A stretch of DNA of 64,000 bases from Faecalibacterium sp. An121 (GCF_002160915.1 NZ_NFLM01000008.1:62001-126000), one strand, 5' to 3'. Shown: positions 53,667 through 62,593, numbered from the stretch's first letter. Made by a program: numbers and translations. Notes: generated by a model from the sequence alone, not told the origin.

Positions 53667-55959
53667 GCATAAGGATTACCGCGCCATCCACAAGCCGGTG
53701 CGCAAAAAAGACGCCATGCAGCTGCTGCTGGGCAAGCCGGCCTACACCGACGATGTCACCCCCAGAGATGCCCTGGTGGTCAAGATCCTGCGCAGCCCCC
53801 ACGCCAACGCCCTCATCGAGGAGATCGACACCTCCATCGCGCGGAAGGTGCCGGGGGTGGTCGCAGTGTACACCTGGCAGGACGTGCCCCGGCAGCGCTA
53901 CACCATTGCCGGCCAGACCTATCCCGAGCCCTCCCCCTATGACCGCCTGATCCTGGACCGGCACGTCCGCTTTGCGGGGGACGCGGTGGCCATCGTCGCC
54001 GCCGAGACCGAGAAGGCCGCCCTGCAGGCCATGAAGGCCATCCGGGTCAAGTACCAGGTGCTGGAGGCGGTGCTGGACCTGCGCACCGCCAAAGACAACC
54101 CTGTGCTGGTGCACCCCGAGGAGGATTGGCGGGCCTCCTGCCCGGTGGGCGGGGACAACCGCCGCAATCTGGTGGCCAGCGATACCAACGCCAGCGGGGA
54201 CATTGACCAGGTGCTGGCCAGCTGTGACATCGTGCTGGACCGCACCTATCACACCAAGGCCTTCAATCAGGCCATGATGGAAACGTTCCGCACCTACACC
54301 GAGCTGGACCCCTACGGACGGCTGCACGTGGTGTCCTCCACCCAGATCGTCTTTCATGTGCGGCGGATTCTGTCCCATGCCCTGGGCATCCCCAAAAGCC
54401 GCATCCGGGTGGAGAAGCCCCGCATCGGCGGCGGCTTCGGGGCCAAACAGACAGCCGTGTGCGAGGTGTATCCCGCTTTCGTCACCCTCAAGACCGGGCG
54501 CCCCGCCAAGCTGATCTACACCCGGGAGGAAGCCCAGACCGCCGGCAGCCCCCGCCATGAGATGCAGATCCGGGTCCGGCTGGGCGCCGACCGGGAGGGC
54601 CGCATCCGCGGCATCGACCTGTACACCCTCTCCAACTCGGGAGCTTACGGGGAGCACGGTCCCACCACCGTGGGCCTTTCGGGCCACAAATCCATCCCCC
54701 TGTACAGCGGCTGCCTGGAAGCCTACCGCTTCAGCTACGATGTGGTCTACACCAACACCCAGGCCGCCGGGGCTTACCGGGGCTATGGCGCCACCCAGGG
54801 CATCTATGCCCTGGAGACCACCGTCAACGAGCTGGCCGAGCGGCTGGGCCTCGATCCCACCCGCATCCGGGACCGCAACATGGTCCGGGAAGGGATGCAG
54901 ATGCCCGCCTACTACAACGAGATGGCCAACGCCTGCGCCCTGGACCGCTGCATGGAGCACTGCCGCCAGATGTTCCACTGGGACGAAAAGTACCCCGTGC
55001 GGGACATGGGCAACGGCAAAGTCCGGGCAGCCGGCGTGGCTATGGCCATGCAGGGCTCCTGCATCTCTAACGTGGATGTGGGCTCTGCCACCCTCAAACT
55101 GAGCGAGGACGGCACCTACAACCTGATCATCGGCGCTGCTGATATGGGCACCGGCTGCGATACCATCCTGGCCCAGATGGTGGCCGAGTGCATGGACTGC
55201 GACGTGGACGACGTAGCCGTACACGGGGCGGACACCGATGTGTCTCCCTATGATTCGGGCTCTTACGCCTCCTCCACCACTTATATCACCGGCAAGGCGG
55301 TGGAAAAAGCCTGCGACGAGATGAAAGAGCGGCTGTGCGCCATCGCCGCCGACCTTCTCCATTGCAGCGCCGGCGAGGTCCTGTTTGAGGGCCGGCAGGT
55401 CCGCCGTGCCTCCACCGGGGAGACGGTCAGCCTGGAGCAGATCGGCTACAAGAGCCAGGTGTTCAACAACCGGGCCGCCGAGGTCACCGCCACCCACTCC
55501 TCCCCTGTCTCTCCCCCGCCCTATATGGTGGGCATGGTGGAGATCGAGCTGGACAAAGAGACCGGCCACGTGGAGGTGCTGGACTACATGGCGGTGGTGG
55601 ACTGCGGCATCCCCATCAACCCCGCCCTGGCCCGCATCCAGGCCGAAGGCGGCATCGTTCAGGGCATCGGCCACACCCTGATGGAGGACATCCAGTATGA
55701 CCGGTGGGGCAAACCCATCCAGTCCTCCTTCCTGCAATACCGGCTGCCCACGCGGCTGGACATGGGCCATCTGCGGGTGGAATTTGAGCACAGCTATGAG
55801 CCCACCGGTCCCTTTGGGGCCAAGTCCATCGGGGAGATCGTCATCAACACCCCCGCCCCCGCCCTGACCCACGCCATCTACCGGGCCACCGGGGTGTGGC
55901 ATCGGGAGATCCCCATCACCCCCGAGCAGATCGCCCTGGGGCTGGAGACACAGCGCTGA
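53656..55959 (+). CDS. Molybdenum hydroxylase molybdopterin-binding subunit (xanthine-dehydrogenase type)
   Basis: The 767-residue catalytic subunit hydroxylates an aromatic N-heterocycle with water. GKPAYTDDV and FAGDAVAIVAAE belong to the N-terminal domain. GGGFGAKQT (about 257-265) and GAYRGYGATQG (about 372) bind the cofactor, and the catalytic Glu lies in AKSIGEIVINTPAPAL (about 725). Classical xanthine dehydrogenases have GEPP at that point; GEIV is seen in other purine or nicotinate-type hydroxylases, so the substrate is not certain. AAGGAGGG precedes the ATG. Confidence 0.93.
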   Translation: MPNEHKDYRAIHKPVRKKDAMQLLLGKPAYTDDVTPRDALVVKILRSPHANALIEEIDTSIARKVPGVVAVYTWQDVPRQRYTIAGQTYPEPSPYDRLILDRHVRFAGDAVAIVAAETEKAALQAMKAIRVKYQVLEAVLDLRTAKDNPVLVHPEEDWRASCPVGGDNRRNLVASDTNASGDIDQVLASCDIVLDRTYHTKAFNQAMMETFRTYTELDPYGRLHVVSSTQIVFHVRRILSHALGIPKSRIRVEKPRIGGGFGAKQTAVCEVYPAFVTLKTGRPAKLIYTREEAQTAGSPRHEMQIRVRLGADREGRIRGIDLYTLSNSGAYGEHGPTTVGLSGHKSIPLYSGCLEAYRFSYDVVYTNTQAAGAYRGYGATQGIYALETTVNELAERLGLDPTRIRDRNMVREGMQMPAYYNEMANACALDRCMEHCRQMFHWDEKYPVRDMGNGKVRAAGVAMAMQGSCISNVDVGSATLKLSEDGTYNLIIGAADMGTGCDTILAQMVAECMDCDVDDVAVHGADTDVSPYDSGSYASSTTYITGKAVEKACDEMKERLCAIAADLLHCSAGEVLFEGRQVRRASTGETVSLEQIGYKSQVFNNRAAEVTATHSSPVSPPPYMVGMVEIELDKETGHVEVLDYMAVVDCGIPINPALARIQAEGGIVQGIGHTLMEDIQYDRWGKPIQSSFLQYRLPTRLDMGHLRVEFEHSYEPTGPFGAKSIGEIVINTPAPALTHAIYRATGVWHREIPITPEQIALGLETQR

Positions 55960-55987
55960 GAAGCGCATCCGCAAATTGAAGGACCCA

Positions 55988-56024
55988 CCAAAGCCAGGGA
56001 CGAAAGCGTCCCTGGCTTTTTCTT
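55988..56024 (+). terminator. Terminator after the molybdenum hydroxylase operon
   Basis: AAGCCAGGGACG and CGTCCCTGGCTT with an AAAG loop, followed by TTTCTTT. Confidence 0.92.
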
Positions 56025-56078
56025 TGCCGGAGCGCCGCCGGACCTGTTGTATTTTTCATCGCGCGCCAGGCGGGTATC

Positions 56079-56107
56079 TTGCCTATCCCGCCAGAGCCTG
56101 CTACAAT
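56079..56107 (+). promoter_or_regulatory. Promoter of the AIM24-family gene
   Basis: TTGCCT, 17 bases, TACAAT, 43 bases before the ATG. Confidence 0.6.
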
Positions 56108-56149
56108 GGAGCCATACCGCCATCCACCTGCCTGCAAGGAGGGCACAGT

Positions 56150-56923
56150 ATGTATCAGATCACAAACTTTACCGACAACGACGACGTCAAGATCATCGAC
56201 GCTCTGGGGGCCTTCCAGGTTATCGAGTACCAGCGCGACCTGAGCGTCACTCCAAATTCCGCCGTCACCGCCTATTACAGCGCCCAGATGAACGTGAAAA
56301 AGCGCCAGCTGGTCTGCTACCTGAACCGGGCCCCTGTGACCATCCAGGCGGGCAGTATGCAGTGGATGCTGGGCGACGTGAACGCCACCACCGGCATCAA
56401 AGGCGTGGGCGACTTTTTGGGCAAGGCCGTCCGGGGCAAGACCACCGGCGAGTCCGCCATCAAGCCCGAGTATACCGGCAGCGGCGTGCTGGTGCTGGAA
56501 CCTACCTATAAACATCTGATCCTGCTGGACGCCGCAGACTGGGGCGGCGGCGTGGTGCTGGATGACGGGCTGTTCCTGGCCTGTGAGTCCAGCCTGCAGC
56601 ACAAAGCAGTGATGCGCTCCAATTTCTCGTCGGCGGTGGCCGGCGGCGAGGGCCTGTTCAATTTGAGCCTCAACGGCCGGGGTGTATTCTGCATCGAGTC
56701 GGACTGCCCCAAAGAGGAGCTGATCGAGATCGCGCTTCAGGATGACGTGCTCAAGATCGACGGCAACTACGCCATTGCCTGGAGCAAGACCCTGAACTTT
56801 TCGGTGGAGCGCTCGGGCAAAAGCCTGATCGGCTCGGCCGCCTCGGGCGAGGGTCTGGTGAACGTCTACCGCGGCACCGGCAAGGTCCTGATGATGCCCA
56901 CTGCCAAGATGCCCAACATCTGA
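56150..56923 (+). CDS. AIM24-family protein
   Basis: The 257-residue soluble protein of the AIM24 (TIGR00266-related) family is all-beta and glycine-rich: VKIIDALGAFQVIEYQ, GSMQWMLGDV, LVLEPTYKHLILLD, FSSAVAGGEGLFNLSLNGRG and EGLVNVYRGTGKVLMMPT. The family function in bacteria is not established. The start at 56150 has CAAGGAGGG upstream; a longer frame to 55976 begins inside a terminator and is rejected. It is a single gene with terminators on both sides. Confidence 0.88.
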   Translation: MYQITNFTDNDDVKIIDALGAFQVIEYQRDLSVTPNSAVTAYYSAQMNVKKRQLVCYLNRAPVTIQAGSMQWMLGDVNATTGIKGVGDFLGKAVRGKTTGESAIKPEYTGSGVLVLEPTYKHLILLDAADWGGGVVLDDGLFLACESSLQHKAVMRSNFSSAVAGGEGLFNLSLNGRGVFCIESDCPKEELIEIALQDDVLKIDGNYAIAWSKTLNFSVERSGKSLIGSAASGEGLVNVYRGTGKVLMMPTAKMPNI

Positions 56924-56931
56924 TCAAGATA

Positions 56932-56972
56932 CAAAAAAGCCGGTCCGGGCGCGCTGCCCGGGCCGGTTTCTG
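56932..56972. terminator. Terminator after the AIM24 gene
   Basis: AAAGCCGGTCCGGGC pairs with GCCCGGGCCGGTTT. Confidence 0.85.
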
Positions 56973-57034
56973 TGTGTATGGAACCATTTCTGTGCGGCAA
57001 AGCGTCCCACAACCGGGCTGTGTGCCCGGATGGC

Positions 57035-57523
57035 TTATTCTTCCTCGCTTTGAGCCGCAGCCTGCAGGGCCTTTTTGTTCTGGGCGCCGCCAACGATGTA
57101 CAGCACCGGGCCTGCCAGACCACCCAGGAGGTTGGCAATGCCCATCAGATTGTTTACCCCAAAGATCAGCAGACCCAGCACGCCAAACACCAGGAAGGCG
57201 ATCCCCCAGCCGGTAAAGTAGACGGTACCGCTTTGCAGCTTGCGCAAACCCAAAGCCCCTACGACGATCTTGATCACATTGAATACAGCCATCATGCCCA
57301 TCACTGCGGTCAGGAGGTTCTTGGCTGCGGCCAGCACCTGGTCCAGCGTCATGCCGGTGGCCTCCAGGTCAGCCATAAATGCAGGGTCCTGGGTCAGGCT
57401 GTTCACCGTGGACATCCCCATATCCAAAGTGCTGGCCGTCGCCATAGCCATCAGCATAGCCATGGCAGCCCCCAGGATCATCAGGATGGAGCCGATCCGG
57501 AGCAGTTGATTTTTCTTTTGCAT
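57035..57523 (-). CDS. Small four-segment membrane protein of unknown function
   Basis: The 162-residue protein has four predicted membrane segments: IGSILMILGAAMAMLMAM, a central LLTAVMGMMAVFNVIKIVVGA, GIAFLVFGVLGLLIFGVNN and LLGGLAGPVLYIVGG. The tail is acidic (AQSEEE). It is Met-rich, and no family is recognised. The promoter on the minus strand is TGGACA-17-TAGAAT (57569-57597). It stands alone between a terminator and tRNA-Ala. Confidence 0.75.
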   Translation of the reverse strand: MQKKNQLLRIGSILMILGAAMAMLMAMATASTLDMGMSTVNSLTQDPAFMADLEATGMTLDQVLAAAKNLLTAVMGMMAVFNVIKIVVGALGLRKLQSGTVYFTGWGIAFLVFGVLGLLIFGVNNLMGIANLLGGLAGPVLYIVGGAQNKKALQAAAQSEEE

Positions 57524-57568
57524 ATCATGTCCTCCTCTGCAAGCCCCTTGCTGCGGGCTTACACTGAC

Positions 57569-57597
57569 ATTCTAACACTGTATCCGCGTCCTGTCCA
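57569..57597 (-). promoter_or_regulatory. Promoter of the small membrane-protein gene
   Basis: Minus-strand TGGACA, 17 bases, TAGAAT. Confidence 0.6.
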
Positions 57598-57688
57598 GCA
57601 ATATGCATAAAAGTTTACATCTATAAGGAAGTATCCTAGACAACACCGCCAGCCATCCCCATTTTCCGCCATTTGGGCAAAAAAGTGC

Positions 57689-57717
57689 TTGACATTCTCC
57701 CCGCCCTTTGCTATAAT
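57689..57717 (+). promoter_or_regulatory. Consensus promoter of tRNA-Ala
   Basis: TTGACA, 17 bases, TATAAT: a perfect sigma-A match, as expected for a stable-RNA gene. Confidence 0.85.
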
Positions 57718-57770
57718 AACTGACGTCGCCGGTCAAACACCACCGCGGCGGCCCGCAAAACGGAACATCT

Positions 57771-57846
<76 letters not shown>

Positions 57847-57850
57847 AGAC

Positions 57851-57893
57851 AAAAAGCCTTGAAAACATCGTGTTTTCAAGGCTTTTCTTTTTT
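57851..57893 (+). terminator. Terminator after tRNA-Ala
   Basis: AAAAGCCTTGAAAAC pairs with GTTTTCAAGGCTTTT and is followed by CTTTTTT. Confidence 0.92.
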
Positions 57894-58036
57894 GCATGCG
57901 GCGCAAAAGCAACGGGCACTTCCAGCTTGCGCCCGGCTTCCATGCCCCGCCTCCCATGCCGTACCGTGGCGGCACGGAGGGCGGGGCTTTCCCGTTTCCT
58001 TTTGATCGCATTTGCCCTCTTATCACGGGCCCTGCA

Positions 58037-58912
58037 TTATTTTTTGTCCGGTTTTTCCGGATCGATCAGGTGCGTGGAGCGGTATTCCCGGGGGGAGACG
58101 CCGTGGACATTCTTGAAGGCGCGTGAAAAGTGCAGCTGGTTGTCGTAGCTGACCTGAGCGGCGATCTCACCGATGGACAGACGGGTCTCTTTCAGCAGCT
58201 GGGCGGCCCGGGCCATCCGATAGTGCAGCAGATAGGCCTGGGGGCTTTCTCCCACAGCGTCCCGGAACACCTTGCCGAAATAGCTGCGGTTCAGCCCGCT
58301 GACCGCTGCGATCTCCTCAATGGAGATATCGCGCTGGTAGTTCTGTTCGATGAAGGTAAGGGCTTCCTTGATGTAAAAATCCCGCACCCGCCGCTCACCG
58401 CCGCTGCGCCGTCCCGCCGAACACTGGACCAGCTTGTCCAGAAACAGAAACCCATGGGCGATCAGGTGGATGGGGCTGGCGCCGGCATGGTTGACGATGT
58501 ACAGCATTTCTTCCTCGATCACCCTGCCGGCTTCGGGATTGCGGGCGGTGTAGATGGGTTTGGCCCCGCTGATGCCGGCCAGATGCAGGCTTTCATGGGC
58601 CCGCAGACCGTCGAACTCGATCCATGTGTACACCCAGGGGTCGGCGGAGTCGGAGCGGTAGGTCGTCACCTGGCCCGGCACCACCAGGAATCCATGCCCC
58701 GGGGTCACGGTATACACCTGCTCGTTGGCCATCAGCTGGCCCCGCCCTTCAATGATATAATGGAACAGGTAGTGATTGCGGGCATAGGGCCCATAGGAAT
58801 GAGTGGGGGACGTGCGCTCCCATCCAAACTGGTAAAGGTTCAGGTCGATGAAGCGCTCGTCTCGGAACACATGGAATTTTAACTTCTCGGGGCCTTTTTC
58901 TTCCCAGGCCAT
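58037..58912 (-). CDS. AraC-family regulator (MsmR/RafR-like) of the divergent sugar locus
   Basis: The 291-residue protein has an N-terminal cupin-like sugar domain (NHYLFHYIIEGRGQL, PGHGFLVVPGQVTTY) and C-terminal double helix-turn-helix (DISIEEIAAVSGLNRSYFGKVF, LSIGEIAAQVSYDNQLHFSRAFKNVHGVSPREY). The same layout is found in MsmR and RafR. The ATG at 58912 has GAGGAGG upstream. It is divergent from a sugar ABC importer with an alpha-galactosidase, so it is probably their activator. A structured repeat sits between it and the divergent promoter. Confidence 0.9.
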   Translation of the reverse strand: MAWEEKGPEKLKFHVFRDERFIDLNLYQFGWERTSPTHSYGPYARNHYLFHYIIEGRGQLMANEQVYTVTPGHGFLVVPGQVTTYRSDSADPWVYTWIEFDGLRAHESLHLAGISGAKPIYTARNPEAGRVIEEEMLYIVNHAGASPIHLIAHGFLFLDKLVQCSAGRRSGGERRVRDFYIKEALTFIEQNYQRDISIEEIAAVSGLNRSYFGKVFRDAVGESPQAYLLHYRMARAAQLLKETRLSIGEIAAQVSYDNQLHFSRAFKNVHGVSPREYRSTHLIDPEKPDKK

Positions 58913-58940
58913 GCGCAATCCTCCTCGCCAGCGGAACGTC

Positions 58941-58958
58941 CCATACCCTCCGGTATGT
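58941..58958. repeat. 18-bp palindromic direct repeat, left of copy B
   Basis: CCATACCCTCCGGTATGT, identical to 59177-59194. It is internally symmetric (ATACC...GGTAT). Confidence 0.85.
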
Positions 58959-58966
58959 CAGACTGT

Positions 58967-59176
58967 CAAAAAAGTCCCGTCCAGCTGACATGTGCGGATG
59001 GACGGGACACATACAGGGAAATTTGGCGCTGAGAGTGTGCGAGCCGTCTTGCGGCGAGTGCATGATTCAGCGCTAAATTTTGTCCCCAGGGGGATACCAG
59101 GGGGAAGGAATTTCTGACGCGCGGCTGCGCGCAGAAATGGGTTCCCCCTGGAGCGTGTCGCTTTTGCGACATGCTG
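58967..59176 (-). repeat. Structured intergenic repeat, copy B (about 210 bp)
   Basis: This is the inverse complement of copy A at 46335-46539, with the same order of hairpins. In its last hairpin the arms are GTCCCGTCCA/TGGACGGGAC, while copy A has GTCCTGTCCA/TGGACAGGAC: a T-A pair replaced by C-G, so pairing is kept. Directly repeated 18-bp palindromes flank this copy but not copy A. It lies upstream of the AraC gene. Confidence 0.85.
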
Positions 59177-59194
59177 CCATACCCTCCGGTATGT
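59177..59194. repeat. 18-bp palindromic direct repeat, right of copy B
   Basis: Identical to 58941-58958, in direct orientation. Confidence 0.85.
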
Positions 59195-59327
59195 ATCTGA
59201 ACCGTTTTTTGCTTTGTTAATTCTATTATATCAAGCCGTCAAGGGAATATATACCGTTTTGCGTTCATACTTTCACAAAATGGCCTAGTATCCTAGAAAT
59301 TGGCATATAAAAGGTTGCATTATGGTA

Positions 59328-59407
59328 TTCAACATTTTGTCTCCATACTATATAATTATACTGCAATACGGGAGAACAAATTGTGCAATGTGCACAACGC
59401 ACAATTT
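59328..59407 (+). promoter_or_regulatory. Promoter and multi-box operator of the sugar ABC operon
   Basis: TTCAAC (59328-59333), 17 bases, TATAAT (59351-59356). Just downstream, TTGTGCAATGTGCACAA (59381-59397) is a perfect 7-3-7 palindrome, and a third GCACAA box extends to AAATTGTGC...GCACAATTT (59378-59407). The boxes lie after the likely transcription start, so a repressor is more probable than the AraC activator. The rest of 59195-59509 is AT-rich leader with nothing else recognised. Confidence 0.6.
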
Positions 59408-59509
59408 TTCGTTCACAGTTTCGTCATCATGACGAGACCGAACGCTCCCCATGGCGCCTCCCGGGCAGGTCCTCACTCATCCATTGGCAACACTCAAAGG
59501 AGATGGCTT

Positions 59510-60784
59510 ATGAAGAAGATTTCACGCCGTTCGTTCCTTGCGGCCACAGCCGCGCTGGCGGCGGCCAGCCTGACCGCCGGCTGCAGCGGCCCGGGCGATG
59601 GCAAGACGCATCTGACGTTCCAGATCTGGGACGTCGCCCAGCGGGACGGGATGCAGGCCATGTGCGACGCCTACACCGTCCAGCACCCCGAGGTGGTCAT
59701 CGAAGTGCAGGTCACCAGCTGGAACGAATACTGGACCAAGCTGGAAGCCGCCACTATGGCCCGCCAGGCCCCCGATATTTTCTGGATGCACACCAACGAG
59801 ATCCTGAAGTATGCCGACAACGGCAAGCTGCCCGACTGCTCGTCCATTGTCGAGACCGAGCACTTCTCTGACATTTCGCTGGCCAACGCCAGCGGATCCG
59901 ATGGCAAGCTGTACGCCGTACCCAAGGACAAGGATACCGTTGGCCTTGTTTACAACAAGGAAATGTTCGACGCCGCCGGTGTCAGCTATCCCGATGACAC
60001 CTGGACCTGGGACACGCTGTGCGAAGCGTCCCAGAAGATCTACGATGCCACCGGCTATTATGGCTACATGGCCTATGGCGATGACCAGCTGGGCTACTGG
60101 AATTTCGTTTACCAGGCGGGCGGCAGTATCCTGACCGAGGACAAGACCCGAGCCAATTTTGATGACCCCGCTACCCGGATGGGGATGGAGTTTTACATCA
60201 ATCTGCAAAAGAACGACTGGTGCCCCACCCAGACCTACTTTGCCGAGACCAGCCCCGGCACCGCCTTCTTTTCCGGCTACGGTTCCATGTTTCTGGAAGG
60301 CAACTGGAACATCCTGTCCGAGCTGCAGAACTACCCGGAAATGGTGGGTAAATGGGATGTGGCTATCCTGCCCAAGTGCCCCAACCCCCTGAACGGTGAC
60401 GGCCGGGCCACCATTTCCAACGGCCTGTCCTACGCCACTACCACCACCAACAAGCATCTGGATGTGGTCATGGATGTGCTGAAGTTCTTCGGCAGTGAAG
60501 AAGGCCAGCGCATCCAGGGCGAGAGCGGCGCGGCCATCCCGGCCTACATCGGCCTGGAGGATACCTGGGTGGGCGTCTTTGACGAATACCCCATCGACGT
60601 GACCTGCTTTGTCGATATGCTGGAGTACGGCATCCAGAGCGTCAACAACGCCGCCCGCCCCGAGTGGAAGACTCCGGTCAGCGACACTCTGCTGAAGATC
60701 TACACCGGCGAGCTGACCATCGACCAGGGCCTGGACGAGATGCAGCAGATCATCGACGAGGCCAGCGCCGAATACTACGCATAA
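59510..60784 (+). CDS. Sugar ABC importer substrate-binding lipoprotein
   Basis: The 424-residue lipoprotein has a twin-arginine-like signal (ISRRSFLAATAALAAASLTA) and lipobox TAGC (Cys24), so Tat export is possible. The family-1 solute-binding fold reads LTFQIWDVAQRDGMQAM, APDIFWMHTNEILKYADNG, AVPKDKDTVGLVYN, FFSGYGSMFLEGNW. It catches an oligosaccharide, probably raffinose- or melibiose-type given the downstream alpha-galactosidase. It heads an importer operon with two permeases and lacks its own ATPase, which would be MsmK-like in trans. AAAGGAG precedes the ATG. Confidence 0.9.
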   Translation: MKKISRRSFLAATAALAAASLTAGCSGPGDGKTHLTFQIWDVAQRDGMQAMCDAYTVQHPEVVIEVQVTSWNEYWTKLEAATMARQAPDIFWMHTNEILKYADNGKLPDCSSIVETEHFSDISLANASGSDGKLYAVPKDKDTVGLVYNKEMFDAAGVSYPDDTWTWDTLCEASQKIYDATGYYGYMAYGDDQLGYWNFVYQAGGSILTEDKTRANFDDPATRMGMEFYINLQKNDWCPTQTYFAETSPGTAFFSGYGSMFLEGNWNILSELQNYPEMVGKWDVAILPKCPNPLNGDGRATISNGLSYATTTTNKHLDVVMDVLKFFGSEEGQRIQGESGAAIPAYIGLEDTWVGVFDEYPIDVTCFVDMLEYGIQSVNNAARPEWKTPVSDTLLKIYTGELTIDQGLDEMQQIIDEASAEYYA

Positions 60785-60796
60785 GGAGGCAACACC

Positions 60797-61681
60797 ATGG
60801 AAAAAACGTCTAAGCTGGGCCGCGACGGAGCTTTTTGGGGCCTTGTCATGGTGGCCCCCACGGTCATCGGCCTGATCGTGCTGAACATCTACCCCTTCAT
60901 TGACACCATTTACATGAGCTTCTCCAAATCGCTGCCCTTCGGCGAATTCGAGTTTGAGGGCATCGAGAACTATGTGGAGATGTTCCAGAGCCCCGAGTTC
61001 TGGCAGGCCACCTGGAATACCATCCTTTTCTGCATCCTGACGGTTCCGGTGGGCATCTTTCTGGCCCTGCTGGTAGCTGTCCTGCTGAACAGCAAGATCA
61101 AAGGGCGCACCACCTTCCGCGCCATCTTCTTCCTGCCCATGGTGGTGGCCCCCGCCGCTGTGGCTATGGTCTGGAAGTGGATCTTCAATTCCCAGTACGG
61201 CATCATCAACCAGCTGCTGGACGCCAACATCGGCTGGCTGACCGACAGCCAGATCGTCCTGATCACCTGCTCGGTGGTCCAGATCTGGAGCAACATCGGT
61301 TACGACGCCGTTTTGCTGCTGGCCGGATTGCAGAACATTTCGGTCAGTCTGTACGAAGCCGCCGACCTGGACGGCGCATCCAAGGTCCGCCAGTTCTTCA
61401 GCATCACACTGCCGATGGTCTCTCCCACCCTCTTTGTGGTCCTCATCATGCGTCTGATGAGCTCGCTGAAAGTCTTTGATCTGATCTACATGATGGTGGA
61501 CAGCTCCAACCCCGTGCTGAACGACGCCCAGACCTTGATGAGCCTGTTCTACCGGGAGAGCTTTATCGCCGGCGACAAGGGTTATGCCGCCGCCATCGTG
61601 GTCTGGACCGTCCTGCTGATCGGCCTGGTCACCCTGGTCCAGTTCATCGGCCAGAAGAAGTGGGTCAATTACGAGGTGTAA
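60797..61681 (+). CDS. Sugar ABC importer permease (MalF/UgpA type)
   Basis: The 294-residue permease has six membrane segments. The EAA loop reads LYEAADLDGASKVRQFFSITLPMVSPTL (conserved EAA...G.....LP), the contact to the ATPase. GGAGG precedes the ATG, 12 bases after the binding-protein stop. It pairs with the next permease. Confidence 0.93.
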   Translation: MEKTSKLGRDGAFWGLVMVAPTVIGLIVLNIYPFIDTIYMSFSKSLPFGEFEFEGIENYVEMFQSPEFWQATWNTILFCILTVPVGIFLALLVAVLLNSKIKGRTTFRAIFFLPMVVAPAAVAMVWKWIFNSQYGIINQLLDANIGWLTDSQIVLITCSVVQIWSNIGYDAVLLLAGLQNISVSLYEAADLDGASKVRQFFSITLPMVSPTLFVVLIMRLMSSLKVFDLIYMMVDSSNPVLNDAQTLMSLFYRESFIAGDKGYAAAIVVWTVLLIGLVTLVQFIGQKKWVNYEV

Positions 61682-61684
61682 AAC

Positions 61685-62548
61685 ATGAGTACTGCAACTG
61701 CTACCGCCGCTCCTGCCCGGAGCATGAAAAACACCAAGCGGGTGACCAAAGCTCTTACCTATGCGGCCCTGATCCTCGGCAGCATCATCATGATCTTCCC
61801 CTTTGTGTGGATGGTGCTGACCTGCTTCAAGACCCAGGCCGAGTCGATGGCCATTCCGCCCCAGATCCTGCCCAGCCAGTGGAATTTCGACAACTTTGTC
61901 ACCGCGCTGGAAAGTCTGCCCTTTGTCAACCTGTACATCAACACTGCCCTGCTGATCCTGCTGCGGGTGCTGTGCGCCGTGGTGTTCAGCTCGATGGCGG
62001 GCTACGCCTTCGCCAAACTGCACTTTCCCTGCAAAAATCTGCTGTTCTCCATCATCCTGATCCAGATGATGCTGCCCAGCCAGATCTTCATCACGCCCCA
62101 GTACCTGATGCTGGCCAAGGTGGGCATGACCAACTCCATCTTTGCGCTGGTGTTCCCCGGCCTGGTCTCTGCCTTCGGCACCTTCTTTTTGCGGCAGGCG
62201 TACCTGGCCATCCCCAATGAGATCGCCGAGGCCGCCTATCTGGACGGCTGCAACAAATGGCAGGCTTTTTACAAAGTCATGCTGCCCCTGACCGGCTCCA
62301 GCATGGCCGCTCTGGCCATCTTCACTGCGGTGTTTGCCTACTCGGACCTGATGTGGCCCCTGATCTGCAACACCGATCTGAACATGATGACCCTTTCCGC
62401 CGGCCTGTCCACCCTGAACGGCCAGTTCACCACCAACTTCCCCGTCCTGATGGCGGGCAGCCTGCTGGCCATGATCCCCATGGTGATCCTGTACCTGATC
62501 TTCCAGAAGCAGTTCATCCAGGGCATCGCCATGACCGGCGGCAAATGA
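61685..62548 (+). CDS. Sugar ABC importer permease (MalG/UgpE type)
   Basis: The 287-residue partner permease has six segments and the EAA loop IAEAAYLDGCNKWQAFYKVMLPLTGSSM. It starts 3 bases after the preceding stop, so it is coupled. No ATPase gene follows in the window; a shared MsmK/UgpC-type ATPase elsewhere must power the importer. Confidence 0.93.
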   Translation: MSTATATAAPARSMKNTKRVTKALTYAALILGSIIMIFPFVWMVLTCFKTQAESMAIPPQILPSQWNFDNFVTALESLPFVNLYINTALLILLRVLCAVVFSSMAGYAFAKLHFPCKNLLFSIILIQMMLPSQIFITPQYLMLAKVGMTNSIFALVFPGLVSAFGTFFLRQAYLAIPNEIAEAAYLDGCNKWQAFYKVMLPLTGSSMAALAIFTAVFAYSDLMWPLICNTDLNMMTLSAGLSTLNGQFTTNFPVLMAGSLLAMIPMVILYLIFQKQFIQGIAMTGGK

Positions 62549-62593
62549 TCCCAGGCTTTTGCATTCCCCTTTGATATCATCCGCGCCACACGC

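Noticed and set aside
53443-55974. Minus-strand open frame opposite the molybdenum hydroxylase genes
   Set aside because: Antisense shadow; the plus strand carries complete cofactor motifs.
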